Assembly: GCA_032251455.1 (NCBI GenBank)
Contig: JAVVEG010000033.1
Span: forward strand, 1 to 19,442
Reading direction: 5' to 3'
Length of the DNA: 19,442 bases
Source of the DNA: JAVVEG01 sp032251455
GTDB lineage: Bacteria; Pseudomonadota; Gammaproteobacteria; Pseudomonadales; Pseudohongiellaceae
In this document: positions 1 to 7,732 of the stretch, one piece after another
How the letters are laid out: every line of letters starts with the position of its first letter
Position numbering within the stretch: the stretch's first letter is position 1
Made by a program: the position numbers and the translations under genes
The notes under the pieces: generated by a model
The model's database searches: none
What the model saw: only the letters and a program-made list of their open reading frames with translations
Told to the model about the DNA's origin: nothing

Positions 1-18
1 AGTACCTGGTGACATAGG

Positions 19-61
19 GACAGGTGCGCCTGTCTGACGCCCATTGGGCGCCAGAAGGCGC
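19..61. repeat. REP-like hairpin cluster at left edge
   Basis: Three small inverted repeats lie side by side or overlapping: GACAGG-TGCG-CCTGTC (19-34), CGCCC-ATT-GGGCG (38-50) and GCGCC-AGAA-GGCGC (48-61). All stems are perfect. The density resembles a repetitive extragenic palindromic element cut by the window start. No gene is visible in positions 1-231 apart from this and a 10-bp-period direct repeat of CAGCAACC at 169-176 and 179-186. Family identity is inferred from shape only. Confidence 0.45.
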
Positions 62-183
62 AAATAATTGAGAAAAAGGTGTCTGTCATGCCTGTTTTTG
101 TCATATTTTTCAAAAATTGAACGGAATTTTATAAAAACGTCAGTTTTTCAGAGGTTCCCTATAATTCACAGCAACCACCAGCA

Positions 184-555
184 ACCGACATCATTATTTT
201 CAATGGTTTAGCCACACTACATTGCTGGGAGTTGCTGCGGATAACTGTCCGTTTTCGTAGCTTACTGTCCCTGAGGCTGAAAGACCTCGATCTTCAGCGC
301 CAGGTCGCAATTTTGCGGGAGACGAAGAACAAGGAAACCCGCAAGGTGCCCATCGTCCATTACCTCAAGGACGTGCTGGTAGAGCATCTGAATTGGCGGG
401 AAACATATGCCGAGAAGATGCCCGAAGGATCAAAATATCTCTTTCCGCGCGATGATGGCCGCCTGCCCATCGACATCCGCAAGGCTTGGGAGAACGCCCG
501 CGACAAGGCTGGCATTATCGATTTCCGCTTCCACGACCTGCGCCGAAAAAGAAAA
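184..555 (+). pseudogene. Tyrosine recombinase (phage-type integrase) remnant
   Basis: This is a fragment of the catalytic domain of a tyrosine site-specific recombinase, the enzymes that integrate and excise phages and genomic islands. The recognisable part reads SLRLKDLDLQ, then a beta-hairpin segment (RETKNKETRKVPI), then a helix ending in FRFHDLRR, which is the His-x-x-Arg box of the family. Similarity fades just upstream of SLRLKDLDLQ, about where the first catalytic arginine would lie. It stops abruptly after HDLRR, where the DNA becomes a purine-rich run (about 543-570) and the protein becomes low-complexity. The N-terminal arm and core-binding domain are missing. So are the second half of the active site, including the His/Trp box and the tyrosine nucleophile. 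The only available start is a TTG at 232, without a clear ribosome binding site. It cannot be an active recombinase and marks an old integration or deletion scar. Limits are approximate. Confidence 0.7.
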
Positions 556-648
556 AGAGAAGAAAAATCGGACGTTGGCAGCTTAACGGCTTTTGGCTTT
601 CCCGACAATTAACGGATGCGTGTGCGGCTGGCCTCCGCCAACAACCCT

Positions 649-1872
649 TCACTTCCAAAGGCAAGAGATGGGCGCGGCAAACATTTGCGGGCCGAAGGGA
701 AGCACCGTATCGCCATCATAAAGCACGATGCCGAGCTTGAAGTTTTTTGGCGCAGAATGTGCGACACGTTCCAGTCCCTTGAAGTCAGAGGCGTTGATGG
801 TCGCTGCCGCTTTTACCTCCACCCCGACGATATCACCGGCCTCGTTCTCCATCACCACATCGACCTCGACCTGATCCTTGTCTCGGTAGTGGTAGAAGGA
901 AATTTGCGAATCCGCCCATGAGGCTTGCTTCAAAAGCTCTCCGTAGACGAAGCTTTCCAGTATTGCGCCCCATGGCGTCCGGTCATTGCGCAGGCGATCC
1001 ACGCTACTTCCCCGCACCGCAGCCAAAAGGCCCGCATCGAGAAAGTGTAGCTTTGGCGTTTTTACCAAGCGTTTGAGTTCGTTCCTGAACCACGGGCGAA
1101 GCCGCTGAACGAGAAAAATATGCTCCAGAATAGTGATGTAGCGATCAGCAGTCTTATGATCGATATCAATTCGCCCTGAAATTTGGGAAAGATTGGTAAG
1201 CTGGCCGGAAAGCTGAGCCAGCACATCAATGAGCTTGCGCAGCTCCCCGATACGTTCGACGGTGGCAATGTCGCGCACGTCATGTTCGACGAGGGCATCA
1301 ACATAAGCACGAAACCAGCTGCGTCTGCGCTTTTCACTGTTGCGCGACAGGGCGTCTGGGTAGCCACCAGCAAGCACAACCTCCATCAGTTCGTCGCCAA
1401 CAATTTTCTCACTAACTTGCGGCGGCTCGCCTTGAAAGGCACGGCCAAGGAATGTCGGGGCTCCACTGCCAAGGACTTCGGCATGGGAAAGGGGATAGAG
1501 AGTGACAACTTCCATCCGTCCAGCCAATGACTCCCTGACCTTGGGAATGGTGAGAATGTGCGCCGATCCGGTCAGCAGAAATCGGCCTGGACGGCGATCT
1601 TCATCTACCGAGCGTTTGATGGCGAGCAGGAGATCGGGAGCGCGTTGAATTTCGTCGATAACCGCCCTGTCCAGCCCGCGAATGAATCCAGCGGGATCGG
1701 TCGTGGCACTTTCGAGGACTGATGCATCATCGAGTGTAAGGTAATCCCAATCCTTGCCCGCAAGCTTGCGCGCCAAGGTCGTCTTACCTGATTGACGTGG
1801 GCCATTCAGCGAAACGACAGGCGTATCGGCCAGCGCCTCTCGGACAGATTCTTCTACATAACGTGGGTACAC
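649..1872 (-). CDS. AAA-family ATPase with DUF4143 C-terminal domain
   Basis: Predicted 407-residue cytoplasmic ATP-binding protein of the AAA_14/DUF4143 family. Residues 24-32 are a Walker A loop (GPRQSGKTT), residues 71-76 (VIDEIQ) are the Walker B strand with D73/E74, and LLTGSAH near residue 100 is the sensor-1 strand typical of the family. The C-terminal third is the DUF4143 region. It contains a restriction-fold-like pattern: an ExD (EVDVV), then GVEVKAA, which resembles a PD-(D/E)xK core; whether it cuts DNA is unknown. The start is a GTG at 1872, chosen because the conserved N-terminus (YPRYVEESVREAL) begins there; the upstream GAGATAAG is a weak ribosome binding site. The gene is a stand-alone unit, beside an integrase remnant and after sppA. 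The family is patchily distributed in bacteria and archaea, has no firmly established function, and is often found in accessory DNA. Length is complete for the family. Confidence 0.9.
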   Translation of the reverse strand: MYPRYVEESVREALADTPVVSLNGPRQSGKTTLARKLAGKDWDYLTLDDASVLESATTDPAGFIRGLDRAVIDEIQRAPDLLLAIKRSVDEDRRPGRFLLTGSAHILTIPKVRESLAGRMEVVTLYPLSHAEVLGSGAPTFLGRAFQGEPPQVSEKIVGDELMEVVLAGGYPDALSRNSEKRRRSWFRAYVDALVEHDVRDIATVERIGELRKLIDVLAQLSGQLTNLSQISGRIDIDHKTADRYITILEHIFLVQRLRPWFRNELKRLVKTPKLHFLDAGLLAAVRGSSVDRLRNDRTPWGAILESFVYGELLKQASWADSQISFYHYRDKDQVEVDVVMENEAGDIVGVEVKAAATINASDFKGLERVAHSAPKNFKLGIVLYDGDTVLPFGPQMFAAPISCLWK

Positions 1873-2047
1873 GGCACTTATCTCATTGTTTCTTTTGAAA
1901 TAGTATGTCGTCTGATTGGGATTATTGCAACGTCTAATTGGGAGAGCATAGCCGTCTGATTTGGAGTTAGATTTCGTCCAGTCGGGGGCATGAGCCTGAT
2001 GCGCCTTTTCACCTTGAACCCCGTACCTGTAATCTGCAAGTTGTAAA
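1873..2047. other. Intergenic gap between sppA and the AAA ATPase
   Basis: No gene is supported here. A minus-strand reading frame crosses this stretch but overlaps the 3' end of sppA in another frame and matches no family I know. I see no T-tailed terminator hairpin for sppA. This gap is probably the junction between the conserved chromosomal block to the right and accessory DNA to the left. Confidence 0.4.
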
Positions 2048-3886
2048 TCAGTTCAGATTCACGCCGAGACAAAAATCGCACAGGGTAAATATTTGCAGGC
2101 TGCCTGCCCGCAGCGGGCTCAGTTGCATTTTGCGGGATAACTGACTCCATAATTCTTCTATCGGGTCCTTTATCGCGAGCAGGGCATGACTACCAAGTGA
2201 GCTGGAGACCCCGCCAAGTTCAGTGATGAGCTGTTGCAAGAATACTTCCCCAGGGCTCAATGGCTCAAAAATCTCTTCACGCTGCCAATCCTCCAGCCCG
2301 GCCAGTTCAGCGGCTGCCGCCACGGCCTGATCCAGCTCACCCAGCGTGTCCACCAGACCCAGCTCCAGGGCCCGGGCGCCAGACCATACCTTGCCTTGAG
2401 CAAGCGCATCCACCTGCTCGATGCTCATGCCACGACTGTCCGCCACCAGTTGCAGAAAACGGCTGTAACCGTCATCCACATTGGCCTGCAATATATCCGC
2501 CATCTCCGGACTCAAGCCGGACAACAGGTCGCCACCACGCGACAGGGGAGTCGTACCGACGCCATCCGTACTGATGCCGATTTCAGCCAGGGTGTTCTCA
2601 AAACTGGGGACCATGCCGATGACGCCAATCGACCCGGTAACGGTGCTTGCCGAAGCCCAGACCTGATCCGCTGCGGTGGCGATCCAGTAACCGCCCGATG
2701 CCGCCGTACTGCCCATCGAGACCACCACGGGCTTGCCGGCGTCACGGACGCGCTGCAATTCCTCCCGGATAAACTCGGATGCCAGTGCCACCCCGCCCGG
2801 CGTATCCAGGCGCAGAACCAGCGCCTTGATCGCCTCGTCACGGCGTGCCTGGCGGATCAGGCTGACCAGGGAATCGGCACCAATCAAGCCCGGCTGCTGT
2901 TCCCCGAGGGCGATGGTGCCCTGTGCAACAATCAGCCCGACCCGCGCCTCGGCAGTCTCAGTGGAATCGGCCGAGCGGACCGCCTGCAAATACCGGTTTA
3001 ACTCTATCCGCGGACGCCCTTCCTGGCCCATATCCAGATAGAACGCCTGCTTGCTGTCCAGACTGTCCACCAGGCCCTGCCGCAATGCCAGCTGGGACAT
3101 ACTGTTGTCGGCCGCCCGCAGCAGGGTGGCGAAATTATCGCTATAGGCGCGCAACTGCTCGATGCCCAGGCCCCGGTTGTCAGCAACCCTTTGCAGGTAT
3201 TGCGCCCAGAATTCGTCCACCAGTTGCTGGTTGTTCTCGCGTGCCTCGGGAGAAAGATCGCTGCGGGAGAATTGCTCGGCCGCCGCCTTGTGGGTTCCGG
3301 CCCTGAAGACATGAATCGTGACCTTCAACCTTTCCATCAGACCGGCAAAGAAAAGCTGATTGCCGCCATAACCCGACAGCAGCAGATTACCCATTGGGTG
3401 CATGGCGATGGTATCGGCATGGGAGGCCAATGCGTACTGCGCCTGGGTGAACGCCGAGCCATAGGCCAGCACCGGTTTGCCGCTGGCCTTGAAACGCTCC
3501 AGCGCGGCGCCGATGGTTTCGATATGCACCGGGCTGATGGCGGTCAGCTCGTCCAGCTCCAGCACCAGGGTTTCTACGCGCTCGTCCGCCGCTGCCGCCG
3601 CCAGCACATCGACGATATCCTGCAGGACGGTTGAGGCCAGGGCATTCACGCCGAGCAGCATGGGCAAGGGGTTGGCCACCGCCCTCTGTTCAACGATAGT
3701 GCCTTTGGGGGCCAGCACCAGGGTGGCACCCTGGGGCACGCGGACAACGGCCGGACCTGCAAAAAGTACCAGGGCAATGACCACTAGAATAAACAGAAAG
3801 ATCAAACGGCCAAGCAGGGTGCGCAAGGCATCGATGAAACGGCCAATTGCGCCAAAACCCCGGCGGATCAGTGAAGGTTTGCTCAT
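2048..3886 (-). CDS. sppA: Signal peptide peptidase SppA, 67K type
   Basis: Inner-membrane serine protease that degrades signal peptides left after Sec-dependent export. The protein has 612 residues from the chosen start, close to the 618 of the E. coli 67K form. It has one N-terminal membrane segment (about residues 27-46) followed by the two tandem SppA (S49) domains. The catalytic dyad is visible: the lysine in GTHKAAAEQF (K200) and the serine in TAASGGYWIA (S397). The C-terminal tail (FTLCDFCLGVN) keeps the paired-cysteine ending of E. coli SppA, so the gene is complete. The ATG at 3886 is preferred over the in-frame ATG at 3898 because a GGGAG ribosome binding site lies just ahead of it and overlaps the upstream ATG. 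It stands downstream of the hldE-chrA-SDR operon but has its own sigma70-like promoter. Confidence 0.96.
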   Translation of the reverse strand: MSKPSLIRRGFGAIGRFIDALRTLLGRLIFLFILVVIALVLFAGPAVVRVPQGATLVLAPKGTIVEQRAVANPLPMLLGVNALASTVLQDIVDVLAAAAADERVETLVLELDELTAISPVHIETIGAALERFKASGKPVLAYGSAFTQAQYALASHADTIAMHPMGNLLLSGYGGNQLFFAGLMERLKVTIHVFRAGTHKAAAEQFSRSDLSPEARENNQQLVDEFWAQYLQRVADNRGLGIEQLRAYSDNFATLLRAADNSMSQLALRQGLVDSLDSKQAFYLDMGQEGRPRIELNRYLQAVRSADSTETAEARVGLIVAQGTIALGEQQPGLIGADSLVSLIRQARRDEAIKALVLRLDTPGGVALASEFIREELQRVRDAGKPVVVSMGSTAASGGYWIATAADQVWASASTVTGSIGVIGMVPSFENTLAEIGISTDGVGTTPLSRGGDLLSGLSPEMADILQANVDDGYSRFLQLVADSRGMSIEQVDALAQGKVWSGARALELGLVDTLGELDQAVAAAAELAGLEDWQREEIFEPLSPGEVFLQQLITELGGVSSSLGSHALLAIKDPIEELWSQLSRKMQLSPLRAGSLQIFTLCDFCLGVNLN

Positions 3887-3932
3887 CAGTTCTCCCATTT
3901 TTCAACTGCACCAGTCATGCTTTTCGGTTTAG

Positions 3933-3962
3933 AGTATAGAAGCCAATGGTGAAAATTCCCAA
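3933..3962 (-). promoter_or_regulatory. Predicted sigma70 promoter of sppA
   Basis: On the minus strand a -35 element TTGGGA (3962-3957) is separated by 18 bases from a -10 element TATACT (3938-3933). These match the TTGACA/TATAAT consensus at 4 and 5 of 6 positions. Transcription would start near 3926, leaving a leader of about 40 bases before the ATG at 3886. This is prediction only. Confidence 0.5.
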
Positions 3963-3977
3963 TACAGCCGGGGCTTT

Positions 3978-4016
3978 GTCACCGCCGTTGTCACCACCGT
4001 CACTGCCGTCACCGTC
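3978..4016. repeat. Imperfect 9-bp tandem repeat
   Basis: Four near-copies of GTCACCGCC lie at 3978-3986, 3990-3998, 3999-4007 and 4008-4016, with a 3-base insertion after the first. The last copy runs into the stop codon of the dehydrogenase gene, so the array lies in the 3' untranslated stretch between that gene and sppA. It is a likely slippage tract. Confidence 0.6.
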
Positions 4017-4770
4017 AGTTTCTCAGATAGGAAGCGCCATTGGCATCGATGATGGCCCCGGTCAGATAGGCGGTTTCGCCACTGGCCAGATAGGTGGCAA
4101 GGCCAGCGATTTCATCCACATGCCCCGGCCTTCCCAGTGGTATGTCAGCCAGAATTGCCGCCTGATTGGCACCGAAAATGCGCGGTGCGGCCATCGGCGT
4201 ATCCACCCAGCCGGGTGCGATGGCATACACCTGTATGCCGTGAGGCGCCAGGGCCACTGCCAGTGACTGACTGGCCGAGTTCAATGCCGACTTGCTGGCC
4301 CCGTAGGCGGGCGCTGTTGGTTCCCCCCTGAAGGCGCCGCGCGAGGTGATATTGATGATCTTGCCGCTGCCTTGCGGAATCATCAACTTCGCCGCAGCAA
4401 AAGCAAGATTGACCGGCCCCATGAGATTGGTCTGCATCACTTGTTGCCAGGACGCCTGCCAGGCCTCGAAGTCCCCGGCAACGATGTCCTGGTTGGCAAA
4501 AATGCCGGCGGCATTGACCAGCACATCCAGGCGCCCCTGATCCCTGTCTATTTGCTGCAGCAAACGGCTGGCCTGGGCCGGGTCGGACACATCCGCCGCC
4601 AGGGCCTGGTGGCCTTCCCCGGCAAGCTGCTTGAGCATTGCCTGGGCTTCCTGCTCGCGGGAACGATAATTCAGCATGACCCGATAACCGGCCCTGGCCA
4701 GATGGATTGCACAGGCCTTGCCAATACCGGTAGCGGCACCGGTCACCAGAGCGATTTGCCCTGCTTTCAT
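4015..4770 (-). CDS. Short-chain dehydrogenase/reductase (FabG-like)
   Basis: Cytosolic NAD(P)-dependent oxidoreductase of the classical SDR family, 251 residues, the normal length. The dinucleotide-binding motif TGAATGIG is at residues 10-17 and the NAAG structural motif at 87-90. The catalytic set is Asn115, Ser143, Tyr156 and Lys160 (YGASK). PGWVDTPM follows, typical of FabG-like members, and the C-terminus ends GAIIDANGASYL as in 3-oxoacyl-ACP reductases. Substrate cannot be read from the sequence. The start is the ATG at 4770, which has a strong GGAGG site five bases upstream; an in-frame extension to 4806 lacks one. The gene follows chrA on the same strand after 49 bases and is probably the last gene of the hldE-chrA-SDR transcript. 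True fabG genes usually sit in fatty acid clusters, so a specialised role is more likely. Confidence 0.92.
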   Translation of the reverse strand: MKAGQIALVTGAATGIGKACAIHLARAGYRVMLNYRSREQEAQAMLKQLAGEGHQALAADVSDPAQASRLLQQIDRDQGRLDVLVNAAGIFANQDIVAGDFEAWQASWQQVMQTNLMGPVNLAFAAAKLMIPQGSGKIINITSRGAFRGEPTAPAYGASKSALNSASQSLAVALAPHGIQVYAIAPGWVDTPMAAPRIFGANQAAILADIPLGRPGHVDEIAGLATYLASGETAYLTGAIIDANGASYLRN

Positions 4771-4819
4771 AAGAGCCTCCTTCAGGTTCTGTCGGCTTGC
4801 GGGCAAAACCAGGATTGGA

Positions 4820-6127
4820 TTACAGAAAAGTCAAAATGATACCCGCCAGTGCCGTCAGACCCAAGACCAGCAACAGTTGCAAGCGGAGCACAAACATCAG
4901 CACAAAGGACAACAGGGTCAGGGCCAGCATGGAAAAATTCAGCGTATCCACCACCGGCACGTTCAGGGAAAGTCCAAAGCTGTCGAGCGGGCGGGTTTCG
5001 GCAAACAGTACATTCAAGGCAAACCACAGGGCCAGGTTGGCAATCACACCGACCACCACGGCGGTAATCGCCTTCAGTGCTGCCGACAGGCGCAGGTTGT
5101 GGCGCAATTTTTCCACATAGGGTGCGCCGGCAAAAATCCACAGAAAGCATGGCAGGAAGGTAACCCACAGCGTCAACAACGCGCCCAGTGTCCCATACAG
5201 CAGCGCCGGCTCCATGCCCGACTGGCGCAGTGCCGCCAGAAAGCCGACAAACTGGGTAACCAGAATCAAGGGTCCTGGCGTCGTCTCCGCCAGCCCCAGG
5301 CCATCCAGCATCTCGCCGGGCTGCAGCCACTGGTATTGCTCCACGCCCTGCTGGGCCACATAGGCCAGCACGGCATACGCCCCGCCAAAAGTCACCACGG
5401 CCAGACGTGAAAAAAAGCCGGCAATCTGCGTAAACACATTGTCCGTGCCCAGGAAAACCAGCAATGTCGACAGGGTCGCCGCCCACAGGCCCAGACAGAC
5501 AAAGGCAGCCAGGCGCGCGCTGCGATTGCGCCCCGGATGGTCTGCTGCAGTGAGCAGGGCATCGGCACCTGTCGGGCCTGCTTCCTCTGCCTGCTTGCGG
5601 GCCAGCAAATACCCGGCACCGGCGCCAGCGGCCACCACCAGGGGAAAGGGCAGCGAGAAGACGAACAGCGCCAGAAACCCTGCCAGCGCAAGCAGCTTTT
5701 GTTGCAATGAGCCCAGTGCACGTCGGGCAATTCGCAACAGGGCCTGCACCACAACAGCCAGCACTGCCGCCTTCAGCCCCAGGAACAAACCCGCAACCGG
5801 GCCGGCATTACCCAGCAATACATACATCCAGCTGAGCATCAGAATGGCCAGGGCGCCCGGCACAATGAACAACACGCCGGCAACCACGCCACCCCTGACA
5901 CCATGCAGCAGCCAACCACTGTAGGTAGCCAGTTGCTGCGCTTCCGGCCCCGGCAGCAGCATGCAGTAATTCAGGGCATGCAGAAACCGGTCTTCATCCA
6001 GCCATTTTTTCTCTTCCACCAGCAGGCGGTGCATCAAGGCAATCTGGCCCGCCGGACCGCCGAAACTCAACAGGCCGATCCGCCACCACACGGCCACAGC
6101 TTCCCTGAAAGGTATCTGTTCTCCCAT
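4820..6127 (-). CDS. chrA: Chromate transporter, ChrA/CHR family, long two-domain form
   Basis: Inner-membrane protein of the CHR superfamily, whose studied members export chromate and confer chromate resistance. It has 435 residues and two homologous halves. The N-terminal half shows SFGGPAGQIALMH (residues 21-33) and LPGPEAQQLATYSGW (58-72). The C-terminal half repeats the pattern with TFGGAYAVLAYV (246-257) and ETTPGPLILVTQFVGF (281-296). About ten hydrophobic segments are present, joined by a short charged linker near residues 177-205. The ATG at 6127 is chosen because family similarity begins with GEQIPFREA; the frame is open to 6187, but that would overlap hldE by 49 bases. The start lies 11 bases after the hldE stop, so the two are probably co-transcribed. 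Annotation as a chromate exporter is by family; the natural substrate here is not proven. Confidence 0.93.
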   Translation of the reverse strand: MGEQIPFREAVAVWWRIGLLSFGGPAGQIALMHRLLVEEKKWLDEDRFLHALNYCMLLPGPEAQQLATYSGWLLHGVRGGVVAGVLFIVPGALAILMLSWMYVLLGNAGPVAGLFLGLKAAVLAVVVQALLRIARRALGSLQQKLLALAGFLALFVFSLPFPLVVAAGAGAGYLLARKQAEEAGPTGADALLTAADHPGRNRSARLAAFVCLGLWAATLSTLLVFLGTDNVFTQIAGFFSRLAVVTFGGAYAVLAYVAQQGVEQYQWLQPGEMLDGLGLAETTPGPLILVTQFVGFLAALRQSGMEPALLYGTLGALLTLWVTFLPCFLWIFAGAPYVEKLRHNLRLSAALKAITAVVVGVIANLALWFALNVLFAETRPLDSFGLSLNVPVVDTLNFSMLALTLLSFVLMFVLRLQLLLVLGLTALAGIILTFL

Positions 6128-6138
6128 TATGATGTTCT

Positions 6139-7569
6139 CTACCCTGGTGTGTTTTTCATTTTTTCGACCAGCGCTGAAGTGGAACAATTGTCCAGAAAGG
6201 CAAGTACCTTGACCTCACCGCCATAAGCCAGCACATAATCACCACCGACCACTTCGTCCATGCTGTAATCCCCTCCCTTGACCAGCACATCGGGTTTGAG
6301 CAATTCCAGCAGGCCTACCGGCGTATCTTCGGCGAAGGCAAGCACCCAGTCCACGGCTTCCAGTCCGGCCAGCACCGCCATCCGCCGGTCCACCGGGTTG
6401 ATGGGCCGCCCCGCCCCTTTCAGCCGCCGCACCGAGTCATCATCGTTGATGGCGACAATCAGCCGGTCACCCTGCTTGCGGGCTTCGGTCAGGTAACCGA
6501 CATGGCCTGCGTGAATGATATCGAAGCAGCCATTGGTGAAGACGATGCGTTCGCCATGGGCCCGGGCATCCTCCACCACAATGGCCAGCTGCTCGGCCGT
6601 CATCACCCCGCGGCCGGTGCCTTCCAGGCGCAACACGGCGCGGCGCAGCTCCGGCCCGCTGATGGCAGCCGTTCCCAGTTTGGCAACCACCAGACCAGCG
6701 GCAAGATTGGCCAGTGCCGTGGCCTCGGCAATGCCGGCCCCGGCCGCCATCGCTGCCGCCAGCACGGACACCACCGTGTCTCCAGCCCCGGTGACATCAA
6801 ACACCTCCCGCGCCTGCGCGGGAAAATGCAGCTCGGTCTGCCCTGGCCGCAACAGGGTCATGCCATGCTCGCCACGAGTGATCAACAGAGCCTGCAAGCC
6901 CAGTTGTTCCAGCAAAAGCAAACCTTTGCTGACCAGAATTTCTTCGCTGTTGCAGGGGCCAACCACTTCCTCGAACTCTTGCAGATTGGGAGTGATTACC
7001 GTTGCCCCCTGGTATTTGCTGAAATCACTGCCCTTGGGGTCTACGATGATCGGCACCCCCCTGGCACGGGCAGCATCGATCAAGGCCCGGCTTGTGCTCA
7101 GGGCGCCCTTGGCATAATCCGACAGCACCAGTACCTGGGTTGCCGCCAGGGCGTCCAGGGCGAACTGCTGCATGGCGGCAATATCGTCCGCTGCAAACGG
7201 TTCTTCAAAGTCCAGCCGGATCAATTGCTGATGCTGACTGATGACGCGCAGCTTGGTGATGGTCGGTGCAACAGCCGATTGTTGAAACTTGCACAGTACC
7301 CCGGCGGCATGGAGGCGGGAACGCAAACCCTCACCTGCTTCATCCTGACCGGTGATGCCAACAACCGTTGCGGCCGCACCCAGGGCGGCCGCATTCAGGG
7401 CGACGTTGCCAGCCCCGCCCGGCCGATCTTCATTGCCACTGACCCGGACCACCGGCACCGGCGCTTCCGGCGATATGCGGCGGGCTTTACCGTGCCAGTA
7501 GCGGTCCAGCATGACGTCACCAACCACCAGCACACGGGCTTGTTGAAAGGGGGGCATTTCCAGTTTCAT
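6139..7569 (-). CDS. hldE: Bifunctional heptose-7-phosphate kinase / heptose-1-phosphate adenylyltransferase
   Basis: Cytosolic enzyme making ADP-heptose for the lipopolysaccharide inner core. Its N-terminal domain phosphorylates D-glycero-beta-D-manno-heptose 7-phosphate at C1; its C-terminal domain adenylylates the product. The 476 residues match the 477 of E. coli. Residues 1-320 are a PfkB/ribokinase fold, with GDVMLDRYWHG near the start, the PGGAGNVALNAA signature (50-61) and the ATP/anion motif DVTGAGDT (258-265). Residues 342-476 are a nucleotidyltransferase domain with FTNGCFDIIHAGH (344-356), carrying the HxGH motif, and VKGGDY (430-435). The ATG at 7569 is chosen for its AGGAA ribosome binding site; upstream in-frame starts would run into the promoter region. 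It heads an operon with chrA and the dehydrogenase and diverges from lpxL. Confidence 0.97.
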   Translation of the reverse strand: MKLEMPPFQQARVLVVGDVMLDRYWHGKARRISPEAPVPVVRVSGNEDRPGGAGNVALNAAALGAAATVVGITGQDEAGEGLRSRLHAAGVLCKFQQSAVAPTITKLRVISQHQQLIRLDFEEPFAADDIAAMQQFALDALAATQVLVLSDYAKGALSTSRALIDAARARGVPIIVDPKGSDFSKYQGATVITPNLQEFEEVVGPCNSEEILVSKGLLLLEQLGLQALLITRGEHGMTLLRPGQTELHFPAQAREVFDVTGAGDTVVSVLAAAMAAGAGIAEATALANLAAGLVVAKLGTAAISGPELRRAVLRLEGTGRGVMTAEQLAIVVEDARAHGERIVFTNGCFDIIHAGHVGYLTEARKQGDRLIVAINDDDSVRRLKGAGRPINPVDRRMAVLAGLEAVDWVLAFAEDTPVGLLELLKPDVLVKGGDYSMDEVVGGDYVLAYGGEVKVLAFLDNCSTSALVEKMKNTPG

Positions 7570-7591
7570 AGGCTTTCCTGAGGCGAGTTCT

Positions 7592-7700
7592 CCACTGCCG
7601 GGCATCATAGCACAGCCACCGACACCCGGTGCCCGGCCGGGATAACAAGAGATGCGGCTGGACTACGGGTGCCGGTGGCTGTGCTACAATGCCCGCACTG
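7592..7700. promoter_or_regulatory. Mirror-image divergent promoter, hldE / lpxL
   Basis: The 163-base gap between hldE and lpxL holds a long inverted repeat. Arms 7608-7628 and 7666-7686 match at 20 of 21 positions, and the symmetry continues outward with few mismatches to about 7594 and 7699. Each arm ends in an extended -10: TGC-TACAAT for lpxL (hexamer 7685-7690, plus strand) and TGC-TATGAT for hldE (hexamer 7609-7604, minus strand). I find no good -35 for either, which fits extended -10 promoters. Start points would be near 7697 and 7597, giving leaders of roughly 30-36 bases for both genes. The symmetry suggests coordinated expression of the two lipopolysaccharide genes or a shared regulator. 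Promoter function is predicted, not shown. Confidence 0.65.
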
Positions 7701-7732
7701 TCTTGCACCCCAACATCGAATAGAGTGCTTTT

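Noticed and set aside
2000..2040. tRNA 3' end or att site, from a GGGGTTCAAGG-like stretch on the minus strand
   Set aside because: The flanking bases cannot form a T-arm or acceptor stem, and there is no CCA end or matching repeat.
1878..2150. A 90-codon minus-strand reading frame across the end of sppA
   Set aside because: It overlaps the conserved SppA C-terminus in another frame, lacks a ribosome binding site and matches nothing known to me.
6502..7581. A 359-codon plus-strand reading frame opposite hldE
   Set aside because: It is the antisense of a clearly coding, motif-complete hldE; its product has no family features and a skewed His/Gln/Arg content.
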